Source of the DNA: Ignavibacteriales bacterium
Lineage (GTDB): Bacteria; Bacteroidota; Ignavibacteria; UBA10030
DNA: 40,919 bases
Direction of reading: 5' to 3'
NCBI GenBank assembly: GCA_016194505.1
Contig: JACQBK010000077.1
Span: 1-40,919 of the forward strand
The translations under genes and the position numbers were made by a program. Under the pieces are notes generated by a model. It ran no database searches. It was not told the origin of the DNA and saw only the letters and a program-made list of their open reading frames with translations. Position 1 is the stretch's first letter, and every line of letters starts with the position of its first letter. This document shows, in pieces, positions 4,371 to 13,307 of the stretch.

Positions 4371-7300
4371 ATGCAGTCATCCTTGGTTAAATATCTTCTT
4401 ATATTTCTTCCTTTCTGTGTCTTAGCACAGACGCGGGATCAAAAGCCCATTCTCCCCGGGCAACAAGCTGTTACCATTCTTCTTTCACCATCCGACACTT
4501 CATATAAGTTTCCTCATGAGTTTATTACCGAGCACAGTGAGCGTGTTGTGCTCGATTCAACACTGTTGCTGCGCTCTGCTCTTGACTACGCAATAAATTA
4601 TCGGAGTGGAATCATTTTTTTTCAACGATCCACATTATCACGAATTTTCTCCGACTCCTCTCGCCATACGATCGTAGTTTCGTATCGTCATTTACCGTTT
4701 GCCTTTCAGCCGGAATATTCTTTAAGAGACATCATCATCAAAAAAGATTCTCTTGGAAAGAAAACGACGGTTATCTCAACTCCGTCAACCAAATTTTCTG
4801 TTGATGACCTTTTTGGATCCGGACTTCAGAAAAGCGGTTCGATTGTAAGGGGATTTACAGTAGGCTCCAATAGGGACCTCTCAGTGAACTCGGGTTTCAG
4901 GATGCAGCTTGCCGGGAAGCTTTCTCAAGAGTTGGATATCGTAGCGGCATTGACGGATGAAAATTCCCCCATTCAGCCGGAAGGGACAACGCAGACCTTG
5001 CGCGAAGTTGATAAGGTTTTCATTGAGTTAAACAGCGCCCGGTACAATGCCACGCTCGGTGATTTCAATTTTGATATTGCTCCTCAACAAGGCGGAGAGT
5101 TCGGTCGGTTATCGAGAAAGCTACAAGGGGCAAAAGGGGCTTTGCAGTTTAAAAATTTCACAGATGCGGATGCCTCCGGTTCGGTTAGCCTTATCGGTGC
5201 AACTGCACGGGGAAAATTTGCCACAAACCAATTTCAGGGAATTGAAGGAAATCAGGGACCGTATCGTTTAAGTAGCCGTGAGGGAAATCAACGGCTTATT
5301 ATTGTGGCTGGGACTGAACGGGCGTACATCAATGGTGAGTTAATGGAGCGTGGAGAAACAAAGGACTATACCATTGACTACGCAAGCGGCGAAATCCTTT
5401 TCACCCCCCGCCGACTTATTACGAATGCCTCTCGCATTACGGTAGATTTCGAATATACCGATAGGCAATTTACCCGCAATCTTCTCGGTGCAATAACAAG
5501 CCTATCCTTTTTAAATGACCGGTTCAAACTCAATGCGCAGGTAGTTCAAGAAGCAGATGATCCTGATTCGCCAATAGACTTTAATTTGGATGACGCGACG
5601 AGAAATCAATTGCGTGAAAGCGGTGCTGACCGGTTGAAGGCATCCGTTTCCGGTGTTCGATTCGTTGGAAGAGACTCGGTAACACATGCGGCAAAAGGGC
5701 AATATTTTTTGAGTGATACGACAATTGGAAACAAACGCTATTCGTTTTTCGTGTATGCGCCGGGCGATGCGCGCGCGCTGTATTCGGTAAGTTTTTCTTT
5801 TGTAGATCAAGTCCCCCCGGACTCTATTGGATATGTTCGTCGCGGTGTTGGACAGTTTCAAATTGCAGGACTTGGAAAAGGAAATTACCTGCCCGTGCAA
5901 TTTTTGCCGATTCCTGAATTGCATCGGGTTCTTGGAATAAATACCTCGGCAGCAATTTCATCCGATGTAACATTAACCGGGGAATACATGGCGAGTCGTT
6001 TTGACCGTAATCGGCTCTCGACACTGGACGATCAAGAAAACCAGGGGGGAGCGTTTAAACTATCGTTCAAATACAATCCTAAAACTTTGATGATAGGTAA
6101 GACCAATCTCGGCGAGTTGGATGTAACCCTTTCAGAACGATTCGTGGATAAACGCTTTATCCCGCTCGAGAGGGCAAATGAAATTGAGTTCAATAGAAAA
6201 TGGGATCTTAGCAATTCTTCTCTGGCAAACGAAGAAATACGCGAGGTTGGCGTACACTATAAACCACTGAACGTATTAAATGTGGGCGTGGGGTATGGTC
6301 TGTTGGAAAGGAGCGGACTATTTCGTTCCGAACGAACAACGGCAAATGTTGCTTTCGCCGATTCAACGTTTCCGCGCGCATCATATAATCTTGAAAGTAT
6401 ATCCAGCTCGGATAATACGCTCAATGAAAAAACTTCTTGGATACGCCAGCGCGGAACATTGGAATATTCTTTTTGGAAACTTCAGCCTATGCTCAGAGTT
6501 GAGTCTGAGGAACGGCTTCAAAAAGCCACGAATGCACTCCAACGTGGCAGTTTCCGCTTTTTAGAAATTGCTCCTCGTCTCGGCATCAGCGAGATTGGCA
6601 ATATGAGCGCTTCAATGGAATTTCAAATTCGAACGGAGGATAGTCTTGCGTCCGAGAATCTGCAACGAGCATCGACATCATTGACACAGATGTTTACGTG
6701 GCAATTACGTGAGTGGAACTCGCTTTCAAGCTCGCTCTCGCTGAGTGCCCGTAAAACTGAATTCAACGAAGAATTTAAAAAACGTGGAAATACGAACTCC
6801 GAAATTATTCTTGTTCGTTCTCAGTCCCGCTATTCTCCTTTACAACGTGCTCTTGATATTGACCTGTTGTACGAATTTTCAAATCAACGCTCCGCCCAGC
6901 TTGAAAGGGCGTTTGTTCGTGTTGCAAAGGGCAACGGAAATTATCGTTACAAAGGTGATCTCAATGACAATGGGATTGCCGATGATAACGAGTTTGAGCT
7001 GACAAGATTCGATGGTGACTATATTGCTTTGTTTATTCCAAGTGACCGGCTTGTGCCGGTTGTTGATTTGAAAACGGGGTTGAGATTTAGATTCCAGCCG
7101 GCGCGACTTTTGAATCAGCCGACCACAACATTTGAAAAAATCTTAAAAAGCGTCTCGACCGAGTCCTTTTTACGCATTGAGGAAAAAAGCACCGAATCCG
7201 ACACCCGGCAAATTTATTTATTGAATTTTCAGAAATTTCAAGACGACCGAACGACTATTGCAGGTTCGAGTCACTTTACACAGGATGTCTATGTTTTCGA

Positions 7301-7919
7301 AAATGATCCTACCTTGTCGTTCCGTTTTCGTTTCAATGAACGTAACGCGCTTGTTCGCCTTGTTTCCGCTCTGGAACGAAGTTATGTCCGTGAAAGGTCT
7401 TTGCGGGTTCGTTCACAACTCATTCAGGAAATTGGCAATCAAACTGAATTTGCGAATAAAATAGATCGGGTCCTTGCCTCGTCTTTTTCTCCGCGTGAGA
7501 GAGATATTGTATCAAATAATATTGGCTCTGAGTTTTCCTACCGCCCGGAGCCGGAGTGGGAAGTAGCTTTCCGCTATGGTATAGCGCGTTCCACCGACCG
7601 TTTTGCCGATCAAAATATTACTGCGGATATAAACGAACAAACATTGCGTTTGACATACGCACTCTTCAGTGCGGGCCAATTGCGAGGCGAGTTTGAGCGT
7701 GAAGAGGTTGTGTTATCGAATCGTCCGAATATTTTGGCAAGACCATTAGCGTTTGAATTAACGAACGGTAAGGTAGAGGGCAAGACTTTTTTGTGGCAAG
7801 TTGCTTTTGATTATAGAATTAACCAATATATGCAGGTTACGGTGAACTATAATGGTCGCTCCGAAGGAGGAAACAACGCAGTGCATACTGCGAGGGCAGA
7901 GGCAAAGGCATTTTTTTAG
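4371..7919 (+). CDS. Large outer-membrane protein, SprA-like
   Basis: A 1182-residue exported protein. Signal peptide MQSSLVKYLLIFLPFCVLAQ; the rest is rich in amphipathic beta strands and ends in phenylalanine (AEAKAFF), as outer-membrane barrels do. Residues about 147-230 (GSIVRGFTVGSNRDLSVNSG, then QLAGKLSQELDIVAALTDEN and PIQPEGTTQTLREVDKVFIE) resemble the conserved region of SprA, the type 9 secretion translocon barrel and gliding protein. A calcium-loop-like GDLNDNGIADDNEFE near 862 also matches a SprA-type motif. SprA is usually about 2,400 residues, so this is a half-length relative; its function is not established. No ribosome site is clear; the inverted repeat ggatac (4331-4336) / gtatcc (4362-4367) spans the leader. 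A lipoprotein gene follows. Confidence 0.7.
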   Translation: MQSSLVKYLLIFLPFCVLAQTRDQKPILPGQQAVTILLSPSDTSYKFPHEFITEHSERVVLDSTLLLRSALDYAINYRSGIIFFQRSTLSRIFSDSSRHTIVVSYRHLPFAFQPEYSLRDIIIKKDSLGKKTTVISTPSTKFSVDDLFGSGLQKSGSIVRGFTVGSNRDLSVNSGFRMQLAGKLSQELDIVAALTDENSPIQPEGTTQTLREVDKVFIELNSARYNATLGDFNFDIAPQQGGEFGRLSRKLQGAKGALQFKNFTDADASGSVSLIGATARGKFATNQFQGIEGNQGPYRLSSREGNQRLIIVAGTERAYINGELMERGETKDYTIDYASGEILFTPRRLITNASRITVDFEYTDRQFTRNLLGAITSLSFLNDRFKLNAQVVQEADDPDSPIDFNLDDATRNQLRESGADRLKASVSGVRFVGRDSVTHAAKGQYFLSDTTIGNKRYSFFVYAPGDARALYSVSFSFVDQVPPDSIGYVRRGVGQFQIAGLGKGNYLPVQFLPIPELHRVLGINTSAAISSDVTLTGEYMASRFDRNRLSTLDDQENQGGAFKLSFKYNPKTLMIGKTNLGELDVTLSERFVDKRFIPLERANEIEFNRKWDLSNSSLANEEIREVGVHYKPLNVLNVGVGYGLLERSGLFRSERTTANVAFADSTFPRASYNLESISSSDNTLNEKTSWIRQRGTLEYSFWKLQPMLRVESEERLQKATNALQRGSFRFLEIAPRLGISEIGNMSASMEFQIRTEDSLASENLQRASTSLTQMFTWQLREWNSLSSSLSLSARKTEFNEEFKKRGNTNSEIILVRSQSRYSPLQRALDIDLLYEFSNQRSAQLERAFVRVAKGNGNYRYKGDLNDNGIADDNEFELTRFDGDYIALFIPSDRLVPVVDLKTGLRFRFQPARLLNQPTTTFEKILKSVSTESFLRIEEKSTESDTRQIYLLNFQKFQDDRTTIAGSSHFTQDVYVFENDPTLSFRFRFNERNALVRLVSALERSYVRERSLRVRSQLIQEIGNQTEFANKIDRVLASSFSPRERDIVSNNIGSEFSYRPEPEWEVAFRYGIARSTDRFADQNITADINEQTLRLTYALFSAGQLRGEFEREEVVLSNRPNILARPLAFELTNGKVEGKTFLWQVAFDYRINQYMQVTVNYNGRSEGGNNAVHTARAEAKAFF

Positions 7920-7971
7920 ATCTATTTGGTATAATTTTTTCACAAGAAAAAGCATGAAGGATGCAAGAACT

Positions 7972-8379
7972 ATGTTCAGTAAACGATTAGTTGTGTCGCT
8001 TGGGTTACTTTTTATTTTTGCAGGCGGATGTTCTAATGGGCTTGATGATTATATAGAATATCGCATCCTCGCGTCGGTGACGAAGTTCTCTGTGCCTAAT
8101 TCTTCGCGAGGAAACAACATCCGGGTGACGATGGGTGGCGTGCTGGGTCCTACGACAGCATTTAGTTTATTGCAAATTGTTTCACAGCGAACGGATACGT
8201 TGTTTGAGTTTGCGGTCTTCGCAAAACAAGTTGACCATAGCGGCGAAACGTACGCGCAGCAAATTATTACCTACGATACTACGCTCGCATTAACCTACCA
8301 GCCTCCGAGAGCCAAGTTGCACTATTTTAAGATCACCGGCTCAAACGGTATATTTACCGACTCGTCTTACGTATATTGA
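7972..8379 (+). CDS. Small lipoprotein of unknown function
   Basis: A 135-residue protein starting MFSKRLVVSLGLLFIFAGGC. Basic n-region, hydrophobic core and lipobox AGGC with C20 predict a lipid-anchored envelope protein. The mature part reads like a single beta-rich, possibly immunoglobulin-like domain (alternating hydrophobic strands, many Thr and Ser); I recognise no family. The frame is open back to 7852, but that would read through the 3' end of the barrel gene. The ATG at 7972 best fits a signal peptide, with GAAGGA 10 bp upstream; ATG 7954 is an alternative. A TATAAT at 7930-7935 has no matching -35, so it is probably cotranscribed with the SprA-like gene and may be its partner. Confidence 0.75.
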   Translation: MFSKRLVVSLGLLFIFAGGCSNGLDDYIEYRILASVTKFSVPNSSRGNNIRVTMGGVLGPTTAFSLLQIVSQRTDTLFEFAVFAKQVDHSGETYAQQIITYDTTLALTYQPPRAKLHYFKITGSNGIFTDSSYVY

Positions 8380-8397
8380 CGTTTCATTTTTGAAACG
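8380..8397 (+). terminator. Hairpin after the lipoprotein gene
   Basis: CGTTTCA (8380-8386), loop TTTT, TGAAACG (8391-8397), starting immediately after the stop codon. A T-rich stretch follows only about 12 bp later, so it may be a weak terminator or an mRNA 3'-end stabiliser. Confidence 0.4.
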
Positions 8398-8451
8398 CTC
8401 TATGTAATATTTTTTATGCGTTTATAAATTCAAACGATGAACGTTTCTATA

Positions 8452-8480
8452 TTGCCTTTCAACTGCTATTTAAGTATAAT
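8452..8480 (+). promoter_or_regulatory. Sigma-70-like promoter for acs
   Basis: TTGCCT (8452-8457), 17-bp spacer, TATAAT (8475-8480). Expected start about 8487, leaving a leader of about 50 nt before the acs ATG. Confidence 0.55.
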
Positions 8481-8538
8481 TCGTTTGTTTCCCTTCAATG
8501 TTCACCCATATTATTAACCGTCAGCTCAGGAGAATAGA

Positions 8539-10512
8539 ATGGCTTCCAAATCTCGAGGCAAAAGCGCCTCCGATATTACGTCCGTCCTTAAAGAAGAAAG
8601 AGTGTTCAAGCCGAGCGCTCAGTTCTCAAAACAGGCGCATATAAAATCGTTCGCGCAGTATAAATCTATTTATAATGCCTCGATAAAGAATCCTGAAAAG
8701 TTTTGGGCTAAGATTGCCGGCGAATTGGATTGGTTCAAAAAATGGAATAAAGTCCTTGATTGGAAACTCCCGTTTGCCAAATGGTTTGTAGGCGGAAAAA
8801 TCAACGTTTCCTATAACTGTCTTGACCGGCATCTGACGGGCTGGCGGAAAAATAAAGCGGCTCTTATTTGGGAAGGGGAACCGGGAGATCATCGGACGCT
8901 GACCTATCAACAACTGTATCGTGAGGTGTGCAAATTTGCCAATGTCCTTAAAAAGCTTGGAGTTGAAAAAGGAGATGTGGTTGCGATTTATATGCCCCTT
9001 GTCCCGGAATTAGCTATTGCGATGCTTGCGTGTTCTCGCATTGGCGCTACGCATTCTATTATTTTCGGTGGATTTAGTTCACAGGCTCTTATTGACCGTA
9101 TCACCGATGCACAAGCGAAACTTGTCATTACCGCTGATGGCGGTTACCGCCGTGGGAATATTATCCCGCTGAAAAAAAATGTTGACGATGCGCTGGATCA
9201 AACTCCATCAGTGCAAGGTGTTATCGTGCTGAAACGAACCGGTAGTGAAATTCACATGGAGCCGGGACGCGATTACTGGTGGGATGGCTTAATGGAAACA
9301 GCCGTTGACACGTGCGAACCTGAAAAACTCGATTCTGAACATCCATTATATATCCTTTACACAAGCGGTAGCACTGGAAAACCCAAAGGTGTGCTGCACA
9401 CCACAGGTGGATACTTGACGGGAGCGTACATTACTTCAAAATGGGTCTTCGACCTGAAAGACTCGGATACGTTTTGGTGCACGGCGGATATTGGCTGGGT
9501 GACGGGACACTCGTACGTTGTGTACGGTCCTCTTGCCAACGGAGCAACGAGCGTAATGTACGAAGGTGCTCCCAATTGGCCCGAACCGGACCGTTTTTGG
9601 AAAATCATTGACCGCTACAGTGTAAATGTTTTTTATACTGCTCCAACGGCAATTCGAGCATTTATAAAATGGGGTGAGCAATGGCCCCTTAAGCATAATT
9701 TAACGTCGCTTCGCCTTCTTGGAACAGTCGGTGAGCCGATTAACCCCGAAGCGTGGATGTGGTACCATAAAATTATTGGCAAAAGCAAATGCCCTATCGT
9801 TGATACGTGGTGGCAGACTGAAACGGGCGCAATTATGATTACACCGCTTCCTGGCGCCACACCGACAAAACCCGGCACGGTAACGCTGCCGTTCCCCGGC
9901 ATTGCGGTTGATGTAGTCAACAAAGAAGGTAGATCCGTAGGAAAAAATAAGGGCGGCTATCTGGTCATAAAAAAACCATGGCCTGCTATGTTAAGGACAA
10001 TCTACGGAGACCCTGAGCGATTCAAAAAACAGTATTGGAGTGAAATCAAAGGCGTTTATTTTACCGGAGACGGTGCTCGCCGTGATATGGACGGTTACTA
10101 TTGGATTATGGGGAGGGTGGATGATGTCATCAACGTTGCCGGACATCGGCTTGGGACTGCGGAAATTGAAAGCGCTTTGGTAAGTCATCCCTACGTTGCC
10201 GAAGCCGCTGTCGTTGGCAAACCTGATGAAATAAAAGGAGCGGCAATTTGCGCTTTTGTTACATTGGAAGGTGGAAGAACGCCTTCTGTCACCCTCAAAG
10301 AAGAATTGCGTCAACACGTCTCAAAAGAAATCGGCGCGATGGCAAAGCCGGATGATATTCGCTTTACCGACGTGCTTCCGAAAACGCGAAGCGGTAAAAT
10401 TATGAGACGGCTCCTTCGCGAAATTGCCTCGAGCGGCACGGTGAGCGGTGATACAACGACTCTTGAAGATTTCTCTGTGCTTGAAAAGCTTAGAGCGGGC
10501 GAAGAAGAATAA
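8539..10512 (+). CDS. acs: Acetyl-coenzyme A synthetase (AMP-forming)
   Basis: Activates acetate with ATP and CoA to acetyl-CoA through acetyl-AMP, in the cytoplasm. At 657 residues it is full length for Acs. Motifs: the nucleotide-binding loop [11 protein letters not shown] (274-284), [13 protein letters not shown] typical of acetate-specific enzymes, [17 protein letters not shown] in the acetate and AMP pocket, and C-terminal [15 protein letters not shown] with K620, the catalytic lysine that is reversibly acetylated in this family. AGGAG six bases before the ATG is one of the better ribosome sites in the window. It has its own promoter, and a palindrome cluster separates it from uvrD. Confidence 0.96.
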   Translation: MASKSRGKSASDITSVLKEERVFKPSAQFSKQAHIKSFAQYKSIYNASIKNPEKFWAKIAGELDWFKKWNKVLDWKLPFAKWFVGGKINVSYNCLDRHLTGWRKNKAALIWEGEPGDHRTLTYQQLYREVCKFANVLKKLGVEKGDVVAIYMPLVPELAIAMLACSRIGATHSIIFGGFSSQALIDRITDAQAKLVITADGGYRRGNIIPLKKNVDDALDQTPSVQGVIVLKRTGSEIHMEPGRDYWWDGLMETAVDTCEPEKLDSEHPLYILYTSGSTGKPKGVLHTTGGYLTGAYITSKWVFDLKDSDTFWCTADIGWVTGHSYVVYGPLANGATSVMYEGAPNWPEPDRFWKIIDRYSVNVFYTAPTAIRAFIKWGEQWPLKHNLTSLRLLGTVGEPINPEAWMWYHKIIGKSKCPIVDTWWQTETGAIMITPLPGATPTKPGTVTLPFPGIAVDVVNKEGRSVGKNKGGYLVIKKPWPAMLRTIYGDPERFKKQYWSEIKGVYFTGDGARRDMDGYYWIMGRVDDVINVAGHRLGTAEIESALVSHPYVAEAAVVGKPDEIKGAAICAFVTLEGGRTPSVTLKEELRQHVSKEIGAMAKPDDIRFTDVLPKTRSGKIMRRLLREIASSGTVSGDTTTLEDFSVLEKLRAGEEE

Positions 10513-10544
10513 AAAAATAGAATTACCCCAATAGTGTTTCATGG

Positions 10545-10596
10545 AACCTTCCGAAGGTATTACGTGTCCGCCTTTGGCGGAAACCTTCGGAAGGTT
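10545..10596. repeat. Mini-palindrome cluster upstream of uvrD
   Basis: Three units: aaccttccgaaggt (10545-10558, nearly the same stem as the third), tccgcctttggcgga (10567-10581, 6-bp stem and TTT loop) and aaccttcggaaggtt (10582-10596, 6-bp stem and CGG loop). The second and third are joined with no gap. The middle unit has the same stem as the T-loop insert at 3832-3846. It ends 13 bp before the uvrD ATG. Confidence 0.85.
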
Positions 10597-10609
10597 AATA
10601 ATTTTTAGT

Positions 10610-12841
10610 ATGCCATTTCTTAAAGATTTAAATCCGGTTCAGCAAGAAGCCGTCAAAGCGGCTAATGGTCCCGTCATGATTATTGCGGGGGCAGGAAGCG
10701 GCAAAACGCGCGTATTAACCTACCGTATTGCCCATTTAGTGAGCTGCAAAGTGCCGCCGCACCAGATATTGGCGCTTACCTTCACGAACAAAGCCGCTAA
10801 CGAGATGAAGGAACGAATTTTAAAGTTAGTGGGTAAAGGCGCAAACGACTTATGGATGGGGACGTTCCATTCTATCTTTGCGCGCATCTTGCGGAAGGAA
10901 GCAGAATCAGTAGGATTTACCCGTTCTTTTACGATTTATGATTCGGATGATTCGTTGAGCGCGATCAAGAAATGCATGGAGAAAGTCAATCTCTCCCAGC
11001 AGCAGATAAATCCGCAATTGATTCGCTCTCGGATCAGCGGCGCAAAGAATCAGCTCGTCACCTCGAAAGCGTACAGCGATCTGGCAAAAGATTTTATTGA
11101 TGAAAAGGTTGGAATCGTGTATGAGGAATACGAGCGCGCGTTGCACAGAAGCAATGCGATGGATTTCGATGATCTCCTAGTTAAGCCTATTGATCTTTTT
11201 CGTCGTCATCCGAATATTTTAGAAAAATATCACCACCGATTTAAGTTTGTCCTTGTTGATGAGTTCCAGGACACGAACCGCGCGCAGTATGAAATGATCA
11301 AGCTGCTCGCGCAAAAACATCGGAATATCTGCGTTGTGGGTGATGATGCGCAAAGTATCTATGCGTTTCGCGGCGCCGATATCCGGAATATTCTTGATTT
11401 CACAAAAGATTATTCGGATTGCCAAACATTTCGGCTGGAGCAGAATTATCGCTCAACAAAAAGCATTCTTGCCGTTGCCGATACGCTCATTAAGTACAAT
11501 GCGGATCAATTGCGGAAGAATCTGTGGACTGCCAACCAGCAAGGCGAGCCGGTCGTTTTGATAGATTGCCCTGATGACCGCGATGAGGGGTATCAAATTA
11601 CGCGCGCGATTCAAGAAGAGATTCTCGATAATAAGCTCAGCCTCAAAGACTTTGCCATTCTCTATCGCACCAACGCGCAATCCCGTTCCATTGAAGATGT
11701 TCTCCGAAGAAGCGGTATTCCGTACATCATTGTTGGCGGCACTCGCTTCTATGAACGAAAAGAAATCAAAGATGTGCTTGCGTATCTTCGACTCCTTGTC
11801 AATCCTCAAGATGATCAAAGTTTTCTCCGCGCTGTAAATTATCCCGCTCGCGGCATTGGTGATACTTCTTTGGAGTACCTGCGGAAATATGCTGATGATA
11901 ACAGGTTAACGTTATTTCAGGCTGTTTTTTCTTTGGATAAGGTTGCCGGATTGCAAGAGCGGGCAAAGAAAAACCTTGCTCAGTTCAAAACCTTTGTTGA
12001 AAAATATGCCTCCTTAAAAGCTCAAATGTCGTTAAGCGAGCTTGCAAGATCCATGGTGGATGAATTGGGGATTCTCAAATCATTCAAAGAGGAAGGCACT
12101 CCCGAATCCATGGGAAGATGGGAAAACGTGCACGAGCTTCTCTCCGCCATCTCAGAATTCGGCGATGAGCACCCCGATGGAACACTCGAAGCATTTTTGG
12201 AGGAAGTTACGCTGGTTTCCGACATTGACATGTGGGAAGGCACCCGCAACACCGTTACGTTGATGACGCTCCACGCTTCAAAGGGTTTGGAATTCCCAAT
12301 TGTTTTTATTGCTGGACTTGAAGAAGGTCTGCTGCCCTTTTATTCTACTACAATTGAACGGACTGAACTTGAAGAGGAGCGAAGATTACTGTATGTCGGT
12401 ATCACAAGGGCAAAATCAAAATTATACCTGAGCAAGGCAAGACTGCGATACAGATTCGGCGAGGTAATGTTTACAAGTCCATCGCGCTTTATTTCAGAAA
12501 TCGGCGAAGATAAGCTCAGAATATTGGAAAGCGCGACTGCTCGAAAAGTCTTGGACGAGACATCATTTGCGCAAGGACGAAATGGCAATAAACATCGCCC
12601 TTCGCAGAAGAAACCCGTGCATAAAGAACCGTTTCTTAGCGATGATGCGCCAAATTACGAAGATGAGTCCCAGGAAGTTTTTGAGATTAAGCAAGGGTCT
12701 TGGGTTCAGCACGAAATGTTTGGGAAGGGAAAAGTCATTCGTATAAGCGGGGAAGGAGAATCTGCGAAAGCGGTGGTTCACTTTGATGACTATGGCGTCA
12801 AGAATCTCATCTTAAAATTTGCGCGGCTGCGTTTAACGTAA
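10610..12841 (+). CDS. UvrD/PcrA-type superfamily 1 DNA helicase
   Basis: A 3'-5' DNA helicase of repair and replication restart, 743 residues. Motifs: Q-motif LNPVQQEAV at the N-terminus, Walker A AGAGSGKT (26-33), DEFQDT (217-222), VVGDDAQSIYAFRGA, TLMTLHASKGLEFPIVFI and EERRLLYVGITRAK. The C-terminus has a GSWVQHEMFGKGKVI...FDDYGVKNLIL module typical of PcrA/UvrD tails. I could not separate PcrA from UvrD, so no symbol is given. The frame is open back to 10541, but those codons cross the palindrome cluster; the family start MPFLKDLNPVQ fits ATG 10610. No ribosome site is visible. It ends one base from the stop of the convergent gene. Confidence 0.93.
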   Translation: MPFLKDLNPVQQEAVKAANGPVMIIAGAGSGKTRVLTYRIAHLVSCKVPPHQILALTFTNKAANEMKERILKLVGKGANDLWMGTFHSIFARILRKEAESVGFTRSFTIYDSDDSLSAIKKCMEKVNLSQQQINPQLIRSRISGAKNQLVTSKAYSDLAKDFIDEKVGIVYEEYERALHRSNAMDFDDLLVKPIDLFRRHPNILEKYHHRFKFVLVDEFQDTNRAQYEMIKLLAQKHRNICVVGDDAQSIYAFRGADIRNILDFTKDYSDCQTFRLEQNYRSTKSILAVADTLIKYNADQLRKNLWTANQQGEPVVLIDCPDDRDEGYQITRAIQEEILDNKLSLKDFAILYRTNAQSRSIEDVLRRSGIPYIIVGGTRFYERKEIKDVLAYLRLLVNPQDDQSFLRAVNYPARGIGDTSLEYLRKYADDNRLTLFQAVFSLDKVAGLQERAKKNLAQFKTFVEKYASLKAQMSLSELARSMVDELGILKSFKEEGTPESMGRWENVHELLSAISEFGDEHPDGTLEAFLEEVTLVSDIDMWEGTRNTVTLMTLHASKGLEFPIVFIAGLEEGLLPFYSTTIERTELEEERRLLYVGITRAKSKLYLSKARLRYRFGEVMFTSPSRFISEIGEDKLRILESATARKVLDETSFAQGRNGNKHRPSQKKPVHKEPFLSDDAPNYEDESQEVFEIKQGSWVQHEMFGKGKVIRISGEGESAKAVVHFDDYGVKNLILKFARLRLT

Positions 12842-12842
12842 C

Positions 12843-13277
12843 TTACCCGACAAATTTTTTAGAACTTACCAGCACGATGCTTTGCCAGTAATCCCGGTGG
12901 ATGTAATGTGTGATGAGCATGTTGAACTCCGGAACTTTGGATGAAGGAACGATAACATATAATAGTGCCTGCAAACCAGTTGCTGTATCGAATTGATCCA
13001 AAAAAACATTGTACTCGGTCAATGAGTGCTCCGTCTCAAAATCCCCATCGCCGGTCTTTGCCTCCCCAATAATAAACCGCTTCCGTTGTTCATCGTACGC
13101 GTAGACATCCGGTGATTTATTTTCTTGGTCGCCGTAACCGTCGTTGTGCAATTTTTTTACGCGCGGTACCCCCGTGATGCCATCTGCTCCTATAAGTTTA
13201 TAATCCTGCTGTCGGAAAATATCAACAAGCTCTTCGATGAGCTTCTGATGCTTTTCAACATCGGGACGGAAAGGCAT
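12843..13277 (-). CDS. Putative PD-(D/E)XK nuclease-fold protein, unknown function
   Basis: A 144-residue soluble protein. I recognise no named family, but it contains a good match to the PD-(D/E)XK active site: SPDVYAY with P56-D57, then after a short strand FIIGEAKTG with E72-A-K74, and an acidic N-terminal helix with E15/E16. This fold is shared by restriction enzymes, repair nucleases and many orphan proteins. No DNA-binding or partner domain is present. It is transcribed opposite to the helicase with one base between their stop codons, and its start is 30 bp from the bshA stop, so it may be the last gene of the bshA transcript. Substrate and role are unknown. Confidence 0.7.
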   Translation of the reverse strand: MPFRPDVEKHQKLIEELVDIFRQQDYKLIGADGITGVPRVKKLHNDGYGDQENKSPDVYAYDEQRKRFIIGEAKTGDGDFETEHSLTEYNVFLDQFDTATGLQALLYVIVPSSKVPEFNMLITHYIHRDYWQSIVLVSSKKFVG

Positions 13278-13307
13278 TGTGTGTTTTTACTGTAACGGGT
13301 GAGAGGT

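Noticed and set aside
10541-10609. N-terminal extension of the UvrD-like helicase
   Set aside because: The codons cross the mini-palindrome cluster, and the family start is at 10610.
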